64,000 nucleotides of DNA from Ganoderma boninense (Eukaryota > Basidiomycota > Agaricomycetes > Polyporales > Polyporaceae): positions 3,622,089-3,686,088 of the forward strand of contig CM035308.1 in NCBI GenBank assembly GCA_002900995.3, given 5' to 3'. Below, in pieces: positions 10,422 to 22,453 of the stretch. The notes beneath the pieces were generated by a model, which saw only the letters and a list, made by a program, of their open reading frames with translations, was not told the DNA's origin and did not search any database. The translations under genes and the position numbers were made by a program. Within the stretch, counting starts at the first letter, position 1; every line of letters begins with the position of its first letter.

Positions 10422-13004
10422 ATGACGAGCACTACCACCGGAGACCATTTCAACAGCTGGGGAGGACGAGGCGGCAGCCGTGGAGGTCGGGGCGGAGGAC
10501 GCGGTGGGCCCCAGGACGTGGACGAGGCCAGAGGGAAGGCGTACCAAGACGAGCAGAACAGTGCACTAGACGTGGTGAACAAGACAGCGAGTGTTGGGAG
10601 GGGCAAAGGAGCAGGGTTCAATGGCTTTATCCCCACTGCCGGACGCGGGGGAGTGGCCCGATCGGACAGAGCGCAAATCGCGGGTTTGCCCCGCGCGGCC
10701 GTGGCCGCGGAAGGCCTGCACCCCCTCCTCAGGTGAGCGTCACGTCGGTGTCCTACGCGTACGCCCCCATGAGTGTGGAATCTCACTCAACGCTGTCCTG
10801 CAGGGTTTCGCGCCGAGTTACAACAGCGCCCAGCGCAGCATCCCCAGCTCCATCGACACGCAAGGCGACTCGAGCAACTACTACGGAGGGCAGAACAGAG
10901 GCGGTAGAGCTGGAAGGGCCCGAGGCGGATGGTTCAAGAGCGCGAACGGCGACCGCGGGTTCGACAGCGCAGACGCGCGCAGCGAGGCTTCCGACGATCC
11001 TGCGAGTCGCGGTGGACGCGGATGGCGCGGCGCGTACACCCCGCGCGGATGCTTCCGAGGGCGAGGCCGAGGCGAATTCGGGGGGCAGGACAGAGGCGGG
11101 CGCGGCCGTGACCGCGGACAAACCTGGCGGGCACGAGCGGGCGCGAGCTATGGGAGCGCTCGCGCGTACGGTGAGAGGTACGCCGCACCAGAGCCCGTCG
11201 TGGACAACCTCCCGCCGCCGCGCGACATGAGGGAGAACATCGTCGGGCCCGCGATCGTGGAGCTCGTCTCGCCAGGACGTGGCCGTCGTCGACAAACCAA
11301 CCGACATCGAGGACCTCCGCTGCATCGGGTCCTACACCTGGGACAAGAAGCGCAAGCCGGCTCTCATTGTCCAGGTAAGTGCTGGACGCGCGCGCGTCGG
11401 CTTTCCGAGAGTTTATTGCTGATGCTCGTACAGGATCGCCGCGCGTATGGGTCGACCGCGAATTGCCATTCCAGGTCCCCTTCGATAGTGGGATCAGGAT
11501 GTTCCACGAGGACGCGTTCTATATGGCTCACGAATCTACACTCATCCCGCTTTTCCGCGCCGTCGACACCATGGTACTCGAGAGAACAGAGTTTGAGCTG
11601 AACACGAGCGAGAACGTGGAGGCGATCGATTGGGCGGCGGTCGACTTCGTCACGGACCGCAACAACCTCCGCAAGCTCCTCCGGTGGGTCCGCGAGCCTG
11701 GATCGACCAAGATCCAGGTATCCAGCCCAGTGAGCGAGACAGCCCCTCTCAGTCCGACGAGAGATGGGAGCGGCGAGAAGCAAGGAGGCGACTTCACGAT
11801 GGAGTGGGACCCGCGCAAGGACTTCCGCATCGACCTCCAGCTCGGTGGCGCGAACACGGTGCTCATGGAGCGGTGGGCCGCTCGCGCGCGCGAGGTCATC
11901 AGTCCGCCGAAGGGCGGCTGCCGGTCGAACTTCGAGCAGAGCACACGATGGCAGCGCAGAGGTGTGCGAGAACGGAGGGGGGCACTATCGGATTGTGAGA
12001 TATGTGAGTGGGCATGTCGAGCAGGATAAACTGGATGCACATGGCTCACTTCGCGCATATACAGAGCATCGGGGGGCTGAATATGGTCGTCCGCTTCGAG
12101 GTTGACGCGTGCATCCCTGAGACTACCAGTACCGCAGCGGGAAGCGTCCTGAGCCCAACGGAATGGACAGAAGACATCGCGGAACCTGGAGACACAGGGC
12201 GAGACATCGCGACAAGGGAGAACACCAAGTCCCCAGCACGACAGAGTTTCACAGACAACGAGGAAGGCGAGAGCGGAGCCGAGAACCGGAGCACACCTGA
12301 GACCAGCACTCCCAGCAAGGTCAAGCCGAAGAAGCAGGAGGATGAAGAAGTGGATTTGGACAAGGAGGCTGCACTGTGGGCTGGGGCGATGATGACTCTT
12401 GGGGCGCCCTGCCGGTTCTGTCTCGTTCGGTGAAGGGCGAGCATTCCGGCCGAGAGTTGAAGGAAGACGCGGACAACCAAGCCCCGCCGCCCCAAGACTT
12501 GAGTTGGGATTTGCCTGAAGACGACGGGACCGCGTGGGGCATCACTGCGGATACAACGCAGGATGAAGAGGTGGAGCGAATGGGGAACTCACCGTCGTCC
12601 GGTCTGGCACACTCCTGCCCCAGTCCTCCATCCTCGAGCTCGCCACCCGCTCAATGAGGTATGCAGACCGGACCAGCAACGAGGACGTGTTCCTGCAGTT
12701 GTTCTTGACTCAGACCCCCACGCACATCATCGCCATCCACCAGAACGGCAACTTCGAGAAGATAGTACGGCAGGAGCTTGAGTCGACGGAGTTCGGTGGG
12801 ATCGCTGAGATGGAGGGAATACAGAAGAGCATCGCGCGGTTCGTGGAGTTGTTGAAGAACATACAGCGTCTCGTAAAGGAACATGGGACGACTGGGAGGT
12901 TGAGTCTCGTTTGCGAGACGGGGAGGCTGGAGCTATTCGGGCTTGGTGGAGAAGAGGGTGGGCTGTCGGATGTCGAGTTAGAGCGGTTCAAGAGCTCTGC
13001 ATAG
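10422..13004 (+). pseudogene. RGG-rich fungal protein, copy 2, several frameshifts
   Basis: Paralogue of the gene at 5002. Exons are about 10422..10732, 10804..11374, 11434..12003 and 12065..13004, with good splice sites. The N-terminus is rich in RGG/GGR (GGRGGSRGGRGGGRGG). The body retains DIEDLRCIGSYTW, DWAAVDFVTDRNNLRKLLRW, FRIDLQLGGANTVLMERW, GGGHYRIVRY and LNMVVRFEVDA, and ends with TQTPTHIIAIHQNGNFE and GRLSLVCETGRLELF. Frame changes are needed near 10650 (G run), 11270 and 11370 (nearly compensating), 11950-11980 and within 12370-12600. Most sit at homopolymers, so assembly error is an alternative to real decay. The shared body suggests an unnamed fungal family; RNA binding is only inferred. 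Confidence 0.68.
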
Positions 13005-13606
13005 GCCACAAATCCAACAGCGGCCTGTGCTGTGTGTTCTCGTGTTCACAACGTCGCGAATACCTGTCATGTACCACGCATACAACGAATGTACAGTAGC
13101 TGAGTAAAGTTTTGGTACTTACCGCATCTCAAACTGTGATTCAGCCTTCACAAGTATTCCGAGCAGAGGTGGATAGATTCCGAGCAAACATCGTGCAGGT
13201 CCTTTTTCAGGAGCATGGCGGGTAAGAAACATACACGGGCATGGAAGGAGGAGGCAAACCTGGAGTCGGCGCTTGGTCTGCTGGCGGCGCCGAGAAGCGC
13301 CTTTCTGCCAGACCTGCATCAGCATTCAGCCGGCGCAGATCCTTGGAATTGCGTCCGACCAGCACGATGAACCTTCGGAGGACTCTCAGCGTCGCGCTCG
13401 TCGTCTTCCCCGCCTTCATAGTCGATTGCGGCACGCTAGGCAGAATGAATTGTTTTGCGTGCACCGAATTCTCCGACAGACTCGCTATCACCTGCGACAT
13501 TCGACCAAGACATTCCCACCGCTCTCAGGGTCGACGTACGCGTCATGGCGTATATGAAAATGCATTCGGGCATGGCGTGTTCTAACTTCTCTCCCGACCA
13601 CTAGCC
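13005..13606. other. Interval upstream of SDR1
   Basis: 3' UTR of RGG copy 2 followed by the SDR1 promoter region. A TATATGAAAA stretch near 13551-13560, about 50 bp before the start codon, is the only TATA-like element. No gene is supported. Confidence 0.4.
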
Positions 13607-15082
13607 ATGGGCAACTCGCTCTCGGAATTCAACAAGGGGCTGCCTGCCCTCGCGCAGGCCTTCCCACCCAAGTCCAAGTTCAGCGTCGACCAGATTCCTG
13701 ACTTGACTGGGCGCGTCGTTATCGTAACTGGTACGTTTTCGTATGTTACTGACCCGGCACGCGCGACGCGCGTCGGCGGCGACGAAGCGGCACGCTGATA
13801 TCTTTGCTGTAGGCGGCAACACTGGCTTGGGATACGAGACGGTCAAGGTGTGTTGTCACATAGTATCGAACCCCATGTGTCGAAAATTCGGCTGATATAT
13901 ACTACTTGAAGGCACTCTTGCAACACAATGCGAAGGTGTACCTAGCTGCACGGAGCAAAGAGAAGGCCGACAAGGCTATCGCCTCCCTGAAGGTGGAGAC
14001 CGGGAAGGAGGCAATTTTCCACGAACTCGACCTCACCGACCTGGCAGCAGTCAAGAAGTCGGCCGAAAGCTTTCCTCAGCAAGGAGAGCGAGCTGCACAT
14101 TCTCTTCAACAACGCGTAAGTGGGCCGCGTCGTTTTGTAGGAGTGGGAACACCGTTGACGTTTCTGACCCATATTTATCTTATCTTCCCAGCGGTGTAAT
14201 GTTCCCGCCCATGAACCAGCTCACGAAGGACGGGTACGACCTCCAGTGGGGCACCAACGTCGTCGGCCCGTTCCTCTTCACCGAACTGCTCATGCCGGCC
14301 CTGATCGAAGGAGGCAAGTCCTCCCCCGACCACCATGCTCGGGTCGTCGTCGTTTCCTCCAGCGGCGCGTACGGCAGTGTCCTCCACTGGGACACATTCA
14401 AGGACACCCCCGACCGCCTCAAGTCGACAGCGCAAGGGCTCTATTATCAGAGCAAACATGTGCGTTCCTCGACCGCGGATCGCGTCATGCGCCTTCGCGT
14501 CGTACGACTGGCTGACGTGGCGTATCTGGAACTCCCAGGCTAATGTCGTCGTCGCACGCCAAATCGCAAAACGGTACGCTGACAAGGGCATAGTCGCAGT
14601 TTCTCTGAACCCAGGTGAGTATTTGCGTCTCGCTTCCCTTCCAGTTGCGGCGCGATTCGCTCACGCCCCTCCCAGGGAACATCAAGACTGACCTCGGGCG
14701 CCATTTACCCTCCTTCGTACGCAAGCTCATGGTACGGCGGCGACACTCTTTCTTTCTCCGTTTAACTATCTTAACATCCTCCTTCTCCCTCTGCTTTTTT
14801 TAGGAGATGACGATCCTCTACCCAGCCCCGCAAGGCGCACTAACGCAGCTATACGCGGGCACGATGCCCGAGGCGCTCAATCACAATGGCGAGGTACGTC
14901 TCCGACATGCACATCTCGTTCATCCTGGGCTTATCGACTGTCGATGCCATGCTGCACTAACACATACAGTACATGATTCCCTGGGCGCGATTCGGCAAAT
15001 GCAGGCCAGAATGTTACGACGACGCGATCGGGAGCGACTTTGGACGTGGCTCGAGGACGAGGTCAAGCCGCATCGCGGCTGA
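13607..15082 (+). CDS. Short-chain dehydrogenase SDR1, two 1-bp indels
   Basis: Eight exons: 13607..13730, 13813..13847, 13912..14115, 14192..14459, 14539..14614, 14676..14731, 14804..14893, 14970..15082. The cofactor motif [10 protein letters not shown] spans exons 1-2. The frame also shows the conserved FNNAGVM region, VVSSSGAYG and the YYQSK catalytic Tyr-x-x-x-Lys. Exon sizes match those of SDR2-SDR4 except exon 3 (204 rather than 203 nt, an extra T in the TTT at about 14070) and exon 8 (113 nt, one G missing near 15020). Each would shift the frame, so the gene is either recently broken or carries uncorrected homopolymer errors. The expected product is about 320 aa, an NAD(P)-dependent oxidoreductase of the retinol-dehydrogenase/WWOX-like type. 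The substrate is unknown. Confidence 0.8.
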
Positions 15083-15463
15083 TGGTGTAGGTTATGTTTG
15101 CGGTGCCCCACTGTGTGGCTCTTGGTTACGGCCCCTGGTATTAATGAGTGATTTGTGGGCTAACAGCGATTTGTGTCTCGTGGACGGCGGCTATCCGGCT
15201 GTTGCTCGTCAATCTCGAAAGGATGTCGTCGTGGGCGAGTTCGCGCGTCCCCTTCCTCAAGGCCCTCGCCTGGCCTGATTTGGACGCGACACTCAGGCGA
15301 CCTCGCGCTGGGGCCATAACAGGTATCTCATCGCATGCATTCGAATCAAATGGGAAGCAGTTCCGGGATCAGGACGTCGGAATGACTGGCTTGAGTCAAT
15401 GTGCCGGTGAAACACCATTCAGATCGCACTCCACCCTGGTCAGCTCCCTCTTCCACCTCGGCA

Positions 15464-17528
15464 TCAAATGGTCCACGTCTGTTCAGTTTTCTCGTAGTCG
15501 ACCCCGGTCACCTGAAAAGGGCGTTCAGTCGACGTTCAATCCCAAACTCCCAGTGTGATCACCTTGATCGTGAACCCCGTCATCGCCATGACCACCGCGC
15601 TCACGAACTGCCCATGCTGCCATTCCGCAGGCGCATCCGGAAGTGGGAAGCGATACGCGACGTACGGGATGCTCGAGCAGCTCGGATCGACAACCCCAGG
15701 TAGGACCGCGTCGATTTCCTCGATGATCCCCGCAGTCCCTGCCGCTGCAGTGAGGTCTTCCCGGGACGCGGAACATGAAGTTTGTCTAGAGTCGGGCTGG
15801 CGCGCGGCAAGGAGCTGCCGCTCGCGGCGCGCGACGTGCGGGTTGACGTCGAAGACGTACACCGACGCTTTCCTGGGGTCGTCCTTGTCGACGACGAAGA
15901 GCGGCAGGCGCGAGCCTAACGGCACCGCGGAGGCGCGTTGGACTTGCATGCGCCGTACAGACAGCCGGAGGCAGCCTTGCGGCCCCCAGTCCGCCCACGG
16001 GACGGCCGGCACCCCATTGGCAGTGGCGGCAGCATCGCGCCGACCGCTGTCCGTTTGAAGTCGAGACTCCGTGTCTCTGATATGGGCGAGGAGCGTCGTG
16101 TGCGGGATGAGGTAGTGCGTCTCGCGCTCCGAGGTGTCCACGAGGCTTTCGTGGTAGAACTGTGAGGACGACCATGGACCGCGACAGGTCGGTGTGGAAA
16201 TGCCCGTCGGAGGTCTGTGGTCGGTTACCGGTGTGGACCAGGTACCAGGGTCCCAGGTCCTCCTCGGCCTCGGATTCCTCTTCTGGAAGTAGAAGCGTAC
16301 AGATGCGACAGCTGGGGATGGGGGACGAGGAGATGCTGTATATGGTGAGATGCGGAACCGCGCCGGCCTGAAACGCTTTGGGGACGAGGAGGAGGTAAGG
16401 ATGATCGAGTGGGATGACGTGGATTAGGTGCGTCCCAATCTCCATGAGCTATATCGTGAAAGGCATGAGCTCATGTCCTCGACTCGGATGGTGATACCTG
16501 GAGAGCTGCGCACCGAGGTCACCTCGCCGGACATCCAGTTACACACTCCGACAAAGAGCGCAATCACACTGAGAAATTCATCGCGCTTTGTGACAGCCAG
16601 GACCCAGATGACGTGCTTCCCAGAGACATGCACCTCGTCGATGTACGCAAATGTCTGAGTGTCGTATGTCCCAGCGGGGGCCGACGCACGCACTGAAGGC
16701 AGCATCGCAGCTGGGTGATGGATGGGCTCCCCGGCGGTCTTTGAGAGGCTTAGGGAGAAGAGACGAACATTGAACCCGTAGGGCCTGAAAATTGCCTCCC
16801 GTCAGGGAGAGCATGCGCAAAAACGTGGACTTGAAATGTCACATACTGGGGGCGTAGGTGCTCTGGGAGAGCAATGTCGGCTTTCTCGGTCATCACGAGC
16901 AGATCCTGGGCACCGTCGATCGCCCATTTGGTCAGGATGACGGCGTGTTCGTCGGCCGTGCTGATGCGGAGCAAACAGCGGTCAGACTGGACACCGGCTT
17001 GTGCAGACCCAGGGGTGAAGACGGAAAGAAACATGTCAGACGGACTATCCTGGGACGTCTGATCCGTACGGGCGTCGAAACCATGCAGGGTGGACAAGGA
17101 CCTTTCGTCGAGGGATTTGCTGTTCCACTGGCCATTGCGCATCCGGTGGACATACTGCGGATACGCGGAGATGTTCTGCATATCGAAGGTCCCAGCACGG
17201 AACCTGAGGGAGTATTCACGGAGCCGCTGCAGTCGCTCGGAGATGGAAAGAGTGCTGAGACGTCCGTCTACCATGCCGTTCTGCGCGAGTTCGATCTTGT
17301 ACTGCAGATAGAGATCTGACTTGATAAGCTCCGCGAAGCAATGACAGACCTAGCTGCAAGTTAGAAGGATTACATTACTTGAAGCAAGATTGAGGTGCTC
17401 ACATGGAGGCATCTTACGATGTCTCTGCCGTGAAGCAGCGAAAACACCAGTACGAGGACATCTGTGGGTAGATCGCGGATTCCCAGGCAATTGGCCTTGC
17501 GGACGCTATGCGTCATGTCCATTCCCAT
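15464..17528 (-). CDS. F-box-like protein F1, one frameshift in exon 4
   Basis: Five exons on the minus strand: 17403..17528, 16847..17349, 16514..16784, 15563..16448, 15464..15511, about 610 codons. Exon 1 encodes an F-box (IRDLPTDVLVLVFSLLHGRD). The body has VPWADWGPQGCLRLS, PLGSRLPLFV, YVFDVNPHVARRERQ, AVLPGVVDP and MAMTGFTI; exon 5 ends EQTWTI. Splice phases 0, 2, 0, 0 match the other family members. A single-base frame change at about 16160, between SMVVL and the HYLIPHTTLLAHI block, interrupts exon 4. The likely role is substrate recognition in an SCF ubiquitin ligase. It is convergent with SDR1. Confidence 0.8.
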
Positions 17529-17621
17529 TTTCCGAAGCAAATGATGGGCGAAATACTCTGGATAACAGGGGAAGAACGAAGTGGCAGAAAAGAGGACGAC
17601 TGAGGGAGAGAGGAACCTCGA

Positions 17622-17721
17622 NNNNNNNNNNNNNNNNNNNNNNNNNNNNNNNNNNNNNNNNNNNNNNNNNNNNNNNNNNNNNNNNNNNNNNNNNNNNNNN
17701 NNNNNNNNNNNNNNNNNNNNN
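17622..17721. other. Assembly gap (100 N)
   Basis: Exactly 100 N. The right edge begins with a (GC)n run, identical to the right edge of the gap at 44750-44849. The gap removes the last part of exon 4 and all of exon 5 of F2. Confidence 0.99.
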
Positions 17722-19404
17722 GGCTTGCGCGCGCGCGCGCTCGTGTCGGGCTGCAAGCGGGTTGATGTCGAACACGTATATCGACGCGCTCGTGAAGCTG
17801 TCCTTGCGGTGGTACACCGCAACGGGAATCCTCGAGCCGAAGGGAATACTGTAGGGTATGTAGAGGGTTTGGTCGTCCTCGCGCAGCCGCAGTCGCAGGC
17901 ATCTCCCCGCGCCCCAGTCTTCCCATGGGATGATCGGCTGCTCCGAGCCGTCGATGGCGTCTCCGTCGGCGTGCCGGGGGGCCGCTGCGGCGTGGATTGC
18001 GGCGCGGATGGTGGTGCAGGGGACGAGGAGGTGGCTGGTGAGTTCACCATGCGTCCCCCAGATTTTGTAGGTGAGGACTACCATGGACAGTGATGGATCG
18101 GCGCGGAAGTGTGCTCCGGGCGTGGGTGGACATGTTTGGCTCACGACCATCCTGCATGATGAGGTAAAGGCCCTCCCAGGTGACAGATTAATGTCATCTG
18201 GCAGCTGCAGTGTGTAGAGAGGATGGATGGAAGGAGAGATACTGTATACATCGAGATACAGTGACCTCTTGGACTGAGATTGGGGTGTAACGAGTAGGTA
18301 GGAGTCGTCCAACAATGCGACATATACCTGCTGAGGGCCAAGATCTTGTCGCTGCACCGCGTATTAAATAATCAACACGGGCGGACGTGTGTTGAAGAGG
18401 AAGGGACACGCACCGATATAATTTGTCCGGTTCTCCAGTTGCAGAGTTCCAATGAGTAGCTGCGAGCCTCACGACCGATGGCGCAGGTTGCCCAAATGAC
18501 ATGCTCCTGCACGACCCATACTTTGAAGATATGGATGCCTGCCGTAGGCTCGACACCGCTTGGGATACCAACCTGCAAGCGAGGTCGGACTGCTTCCTGG
18601 TGAGTCGTCGGCCCCGGAGCGGTCTTCGAGCCGCTGAACGAATAGAAACCGACAAAAGGCGCGCTACACAGTGCCCATGTCAGTCGCAGCATCTCGTGCA
18701 CAACGTTATAGAGTGTAATGGAACACTCACTCGGTCTCCGTCCCCTCTGGGGACGTCTCGGAGATCACGAGCAGATCTTGAGCATCGTCAATGGCCCACC
18801 AACTGAAACGGCGCCCGAGATCCTCCGGGATATAAAAGGGTATCACCTCGTGATGAGACTGGATGCCGGCCTGCGCAGAACCATGGGTGACGAGAGAGAG
18901 GAATGACCCGAACGGCGGATCCAGACGCTTAGACAAGATCGACGAACCCTCGACGTCGTAGGGCCTGGTGAGGGATGCACCCTTGAGAGCGCTGTGATGT
19001 TGGTACTGGTGACTGTCACTTGAATAGTGCAAAAGGCTCTCGTGGTTGAAAATACCGCCGCGACAGTTAGAGGAGTACTGGCGAAGACGGCGCAGTCGCT
19101 CGGATACGGGCAGAGCGCTGGATTCGCCGTCAATCATGCCGGTCTGTGCCAGCTCAATCAGGTATTGTAGATAGAGATCTGAGCGGATGAGGGCCGCAAA
19201 GCCGTGGCTGACCTGGCCACCATTGAGCAGTCAGTTCCTTGAAGCGCGGCACGTAAACACGATTTGGGGTCTCACCCTGATGCACCTGGCGATGTCTTGT
19301 CCATGAAGGAACGAGAGGACGAGAAGAAGGACGTCTGAGGGTACATGTCCGATCTCGAGATGATGGGAGGAAGAGACGGAATCCGGTGTTGCACCTGTAG
19401 GCAT
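17722..19404 (-). CDS. F-box-like protein F2 (3' end lost in gap)
   Basis: Exons on the minus strand: 19276..19404, 18731..19212, 18414..18663 and a partial exon 4, 17722..18351. Exon 1 (43 codons) carries the F-box core VPSDVLLLVLSFLHGQDIARC. The rest shows LIRSDLYLQYLIELAQTGMIDG, VSERLRRLRQYSS, FSWWAIDDAQDLLVISE, YSLELCNWRTGQIIS, IPWEDWGAGRCLRLRL, IPFGSRIPVAVYH and IYVFDINPLAARHERARAQA before the gap. The frame is open through all visible exons. It shares a 739-bp divergent upstream region with SDR2. A near-copy, F2', is at 44850. Confidence 0.85.
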
Positions 19405-20143
19405 CTGCGTACATGCGACGGTCGAGCTGAGGGAGAACGAAAGGGTTAGAGAAGCTTGTAAACAAGATCAAAGACATTACGACCTGCGAGCAAGGCCTGT
19501 TACGGCGTGTATCAACGGAGGACGATCAGGCTAGTGAGCTGCAGTTGACTGTTGAGACAGAATAAGTAATTGGTGGCATATTTACCCTGGTTCCAGTTAA
19601 TCAGATTGGACTAGGCAGTGGTCGCCAAGTTGAGGTACGTTTTGGCGTCAGTAGGCAGCAATAGTTGCGAGGATGCACGCGAGAGTATTGCGGTACGTAT
19701 GCAGTGTGTATCCAACGACAGTACCTAGAAAGAGAGGAGGGAGGTGTCTCGGGCGCTAGCCTTCGACTGGTGGTGGCGCGGAGTATGAAAAACGCGATAC
19801 AGAAGTAATAATGGTTTAATCTCAGATTGTCGGAGCTTGTGGCTCATAATCCTCCGAGTTGACAGCGCGAATTCTCTGGTACTGACCACCACTACCACTA
19901 CTAGTAGTAAGGCCTACATATGTACTCGGTGGCAACGCTTGTCATGCCCAGCAAATTGGCGACCATGCTAGCCAGTATTGGGAGGGAAGAGCCAAGCCAG
20001 TTTCACCCCCTTATTTGTTGTTATTTTGAAGTCTCGGATCTTTGGGCGGCCAGGGGTAGCTCCCCTTTCGCTCCTTTGCTCTCTCGTCCCAGCCTCAGTG
20101 TTGACGTTTGCCAGGATCCTTTACATTGTCCAGGCTCTTCCAA
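19405..20143. promoter_or_regulatory. Divergent F2/SDR2 upstream region
   Basis: F2 and SDR2 are transcribed away from this 739-bp interval, and the same arrangement recurs at 46477-47206. A stretch ending in the perfect 10-bp palindrome CTACTAGTAG (19898-19907), within a run of CCACTAC-like repeats, is unchanged in copy 2 (46973-46982), although short indels occur nearby. It is a candidate shared control site; no factor can be named. Confidence 0.45.
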
Positions 20144-21531
20144 ATGGGTGCCGCATTCTCCCACTGGAAGCAGACCAGTTGGCCTGTCTTTGCACAGATG
20201 TGGCCGCCCTCGCCCACATTCCACGTCGACCAGATCCCGGACCTGTCTGGACGGACCGTCATCGTGACCGGTATGTATGTCACCCAGGCCTCCTGTACCG
20301 AGCCTCGCTGACTCATTTCTTGCTGAAGGTGGAAATAGCGGAAGCGGCTATGAAACAGTCAAAGTGGGTTCTAGGTATCTCCTCGTCGCGCATCCGTCTT
20401 GACCGTTCACAGGTACTGTTGCAACACAACGCGAAGGTGTACCTTGCGGCTCGTAGTCGTCAAAACGCGGAAAACTCCATTGCGTCCTTGAGGGAAGAGA
20501 CTGGACAAGAGCCTGTCTTCCTGGAGCTCAACCTCGCTAGCCTATCCTCAGTCAGGAGGGCAGCCAACGAGTTCCTGAGCAAGGAGCCGGAGCTCCATAT
20601 CCTGTTTTGCAATGCGTGAGTCCCGTTCCGGACTACTTGTATAACATGATATGAGGCTTACGGCTCGCGGAACAGCGGTGTGATGTGGACTCCAATCGAA
20701 GACCTCTCGGAAGACGGGTACGATCTCCAGTGGGGGACGAACGTTGTCGGGCACTATTACTTGTCTAGACTTCTCATGCCGGCACTGTTCGCAGGCGTGA
20801 AGATGTCCGCCGACCATCACACGAGAGTGATCACCACCTCATCCAGTGGCGCATATCTGCAGACGCTCGAATATGACACGTTCCGAGAGGGTCCTGCAAG
20901 GAGAGAGCTTGGTACGATGCAGCTGTACTACCAGAGCAAGCACGTATGTGCCGTCCCTCTCCTTTTCGCCGACAGACAGACAGCTGACATTGAATTGAAT
21001 GGCGCAGGGGAACGCCATTGTGGCACGCCAGATTGCGAAGAGATATGCGGACCGAGGTATCGTTTCTATCTCCGTGAATCCAGGTACGTCAGGCCCATCT
21101 CACGCATATTTGACTTCTCCGCTGAGCTTCTCGACACAGGGAACTTCAAAACCAACCTCACTCGCCACACCTCCGTGTTTTTCAAAGTGGTGCTGGTAAG
21201 GGCTCAGTGCGCCTCCCAGATTTATTCAGAGCCAAAGCTAATGCGACGCTGCTATCCTGGTCAGGAGGCGTTTCTACTTTACCCTACTCCGTTCGGCGCG
21301 CTCACCCAGCTGTTCGCGGGCACGATGCCGGAAGCACTCAACTACAATGGCGAGGTGCGTCTTCCCCTGATGCCTCATTTATTGTGTTGACTGCGTGCTC
21401 AGTTCATGATACCGTGGGCACGGGTGGGGAGGTGTCATCCGGAGGTGTACGACGACGCAGTCGGGGCCAAGCTATGGGATTGGCTTGAGGGTGAGGTCCA
21501 GGCCTTTGAGGCATCGAGCCCCGTCCCGTAG
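20144..21531 (+). CDS. Short-chain dehydrogenase SDR2
   Basis: Eight exons: 20144..20270, 20329..20363, 20413..20615, 20676..20943, 21008..21083, 21140..21195, 21265..21354, 21403..21531, giving 327 aa in one open frame. The cofactor loop is TGGNSGSGYE across exons 1-2, then [24 protein letters not shown] (Cys where most members have Asn), ITTSSSGAY and the catalytic YYQSK in exon 4. After it come AKRYADRGIVSISVNPG and the C-terminal PWARVGRCHPEVYDD. The fold is an NAD(P)-binding Rossmann domain of the retinol dehydrogenase/WWOX-like fungal SDRs. The substrate is unknown. Exon 2 uses an AAG acceptor where SDR4 has CAG. No transmembrane segment is obvious. Confidence 0.9.
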
Positions 21532-22453
21532 TACTCCATTCAGGTGGGTCTTATTTCCATACCTCGGATCCGTTTGACGTGGTCAACGTTCATGAATATG
21601 TCCAGTTGCGTAAACGTTGTAGAGCAACTCGAACTGCTTCCCGAAAGTGCGTGCTCATTGGATAGCGCCGTCTGTGGTGGCAGCAACGGACTTGTACTAA
21701 CCATATCCGTCTCCCGTATACTGTTCAATGTGCATATAGTACAGAGAAAGCGCGCATTCCCCTCCACTCCCATGGTCTGGGGCTCGAACACTACCGAGTT
21801 GCTGCCCATGACACTAGCGGCTTCTCTCCTTACATCTCATTCGCGTAGGTCAGGCTCAGGATCGCTAGGGTTAAGGTATAGGAGACGGTTGCGCAGGAGG
21901 CCGCGGTTGAGCATGACGTCTTCGAGGCCCGTGATTTCGCGAACCGGGTCCCGCAGACGCAGACGAGAGGACTGGAAGCCAGCGATCAGAAAATAATCGC
22001 ACAAAAGGTCGCCGAGATGGTGGGGCTGAAAGAGCAGGCCATATCCGTAGAGGCCGTGGCCACCAGTCAGTCGCAGCTCAACACGCCGCCGACCTCGCCG
22101 CCGAAATTGCTCCTTTTCGGGAACACGAGGGCACCGTTCGCGAGGAAGTCGAACGTCTCTCTGACGTCGTCTGGCAAGTTCGGGCTGCCGCCGCCATCCA
22201 TATCCCGTCACGTCGCCGAAGAGCTGGCAACAAGTCAATCTCCATTCGACACGGGGTCTCGTCTGCGTCATCAGGCGACATCGACATGTCCTGTAAATTA
22301 CCTCAATTTGTCAACGCTGTGTTCTGTACACGACGAACTGGGAATACGAATACGAGACGTCTGCAGCCAGGATCCCTGGAATTGACGTCAATCTGTCATG
22401 CAACATCCCTTCGAATGTTGCCACTGCTTACGCCTTCCCACTCCACGCAAACA
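21532..22453. other. SDR2-F3 interval with decayed coding sequence
   Basis: Between two convergent genes. About 21840-22280 reads on the plus strand as Ala/Glu/Gln-rich, coiled-coil-like sequence (for example KIIAQKVAEMVGLKEQ) broken by a stop and frame changes. A diverged version lies at about 49480-50160, with the shared DQEIIAQ region, in the matching place in copy 2. It looks like the remnant of a protein gene that I cannot identify. Confidence 0.4.

Noticed and set aside
10783..11325. Minus-strand open frame of 180 codons opposite RGG copy 2
   Set aside because: Antisense shadow of the RGG-coding exon, rich in Ala/Arg as expected from the complement.
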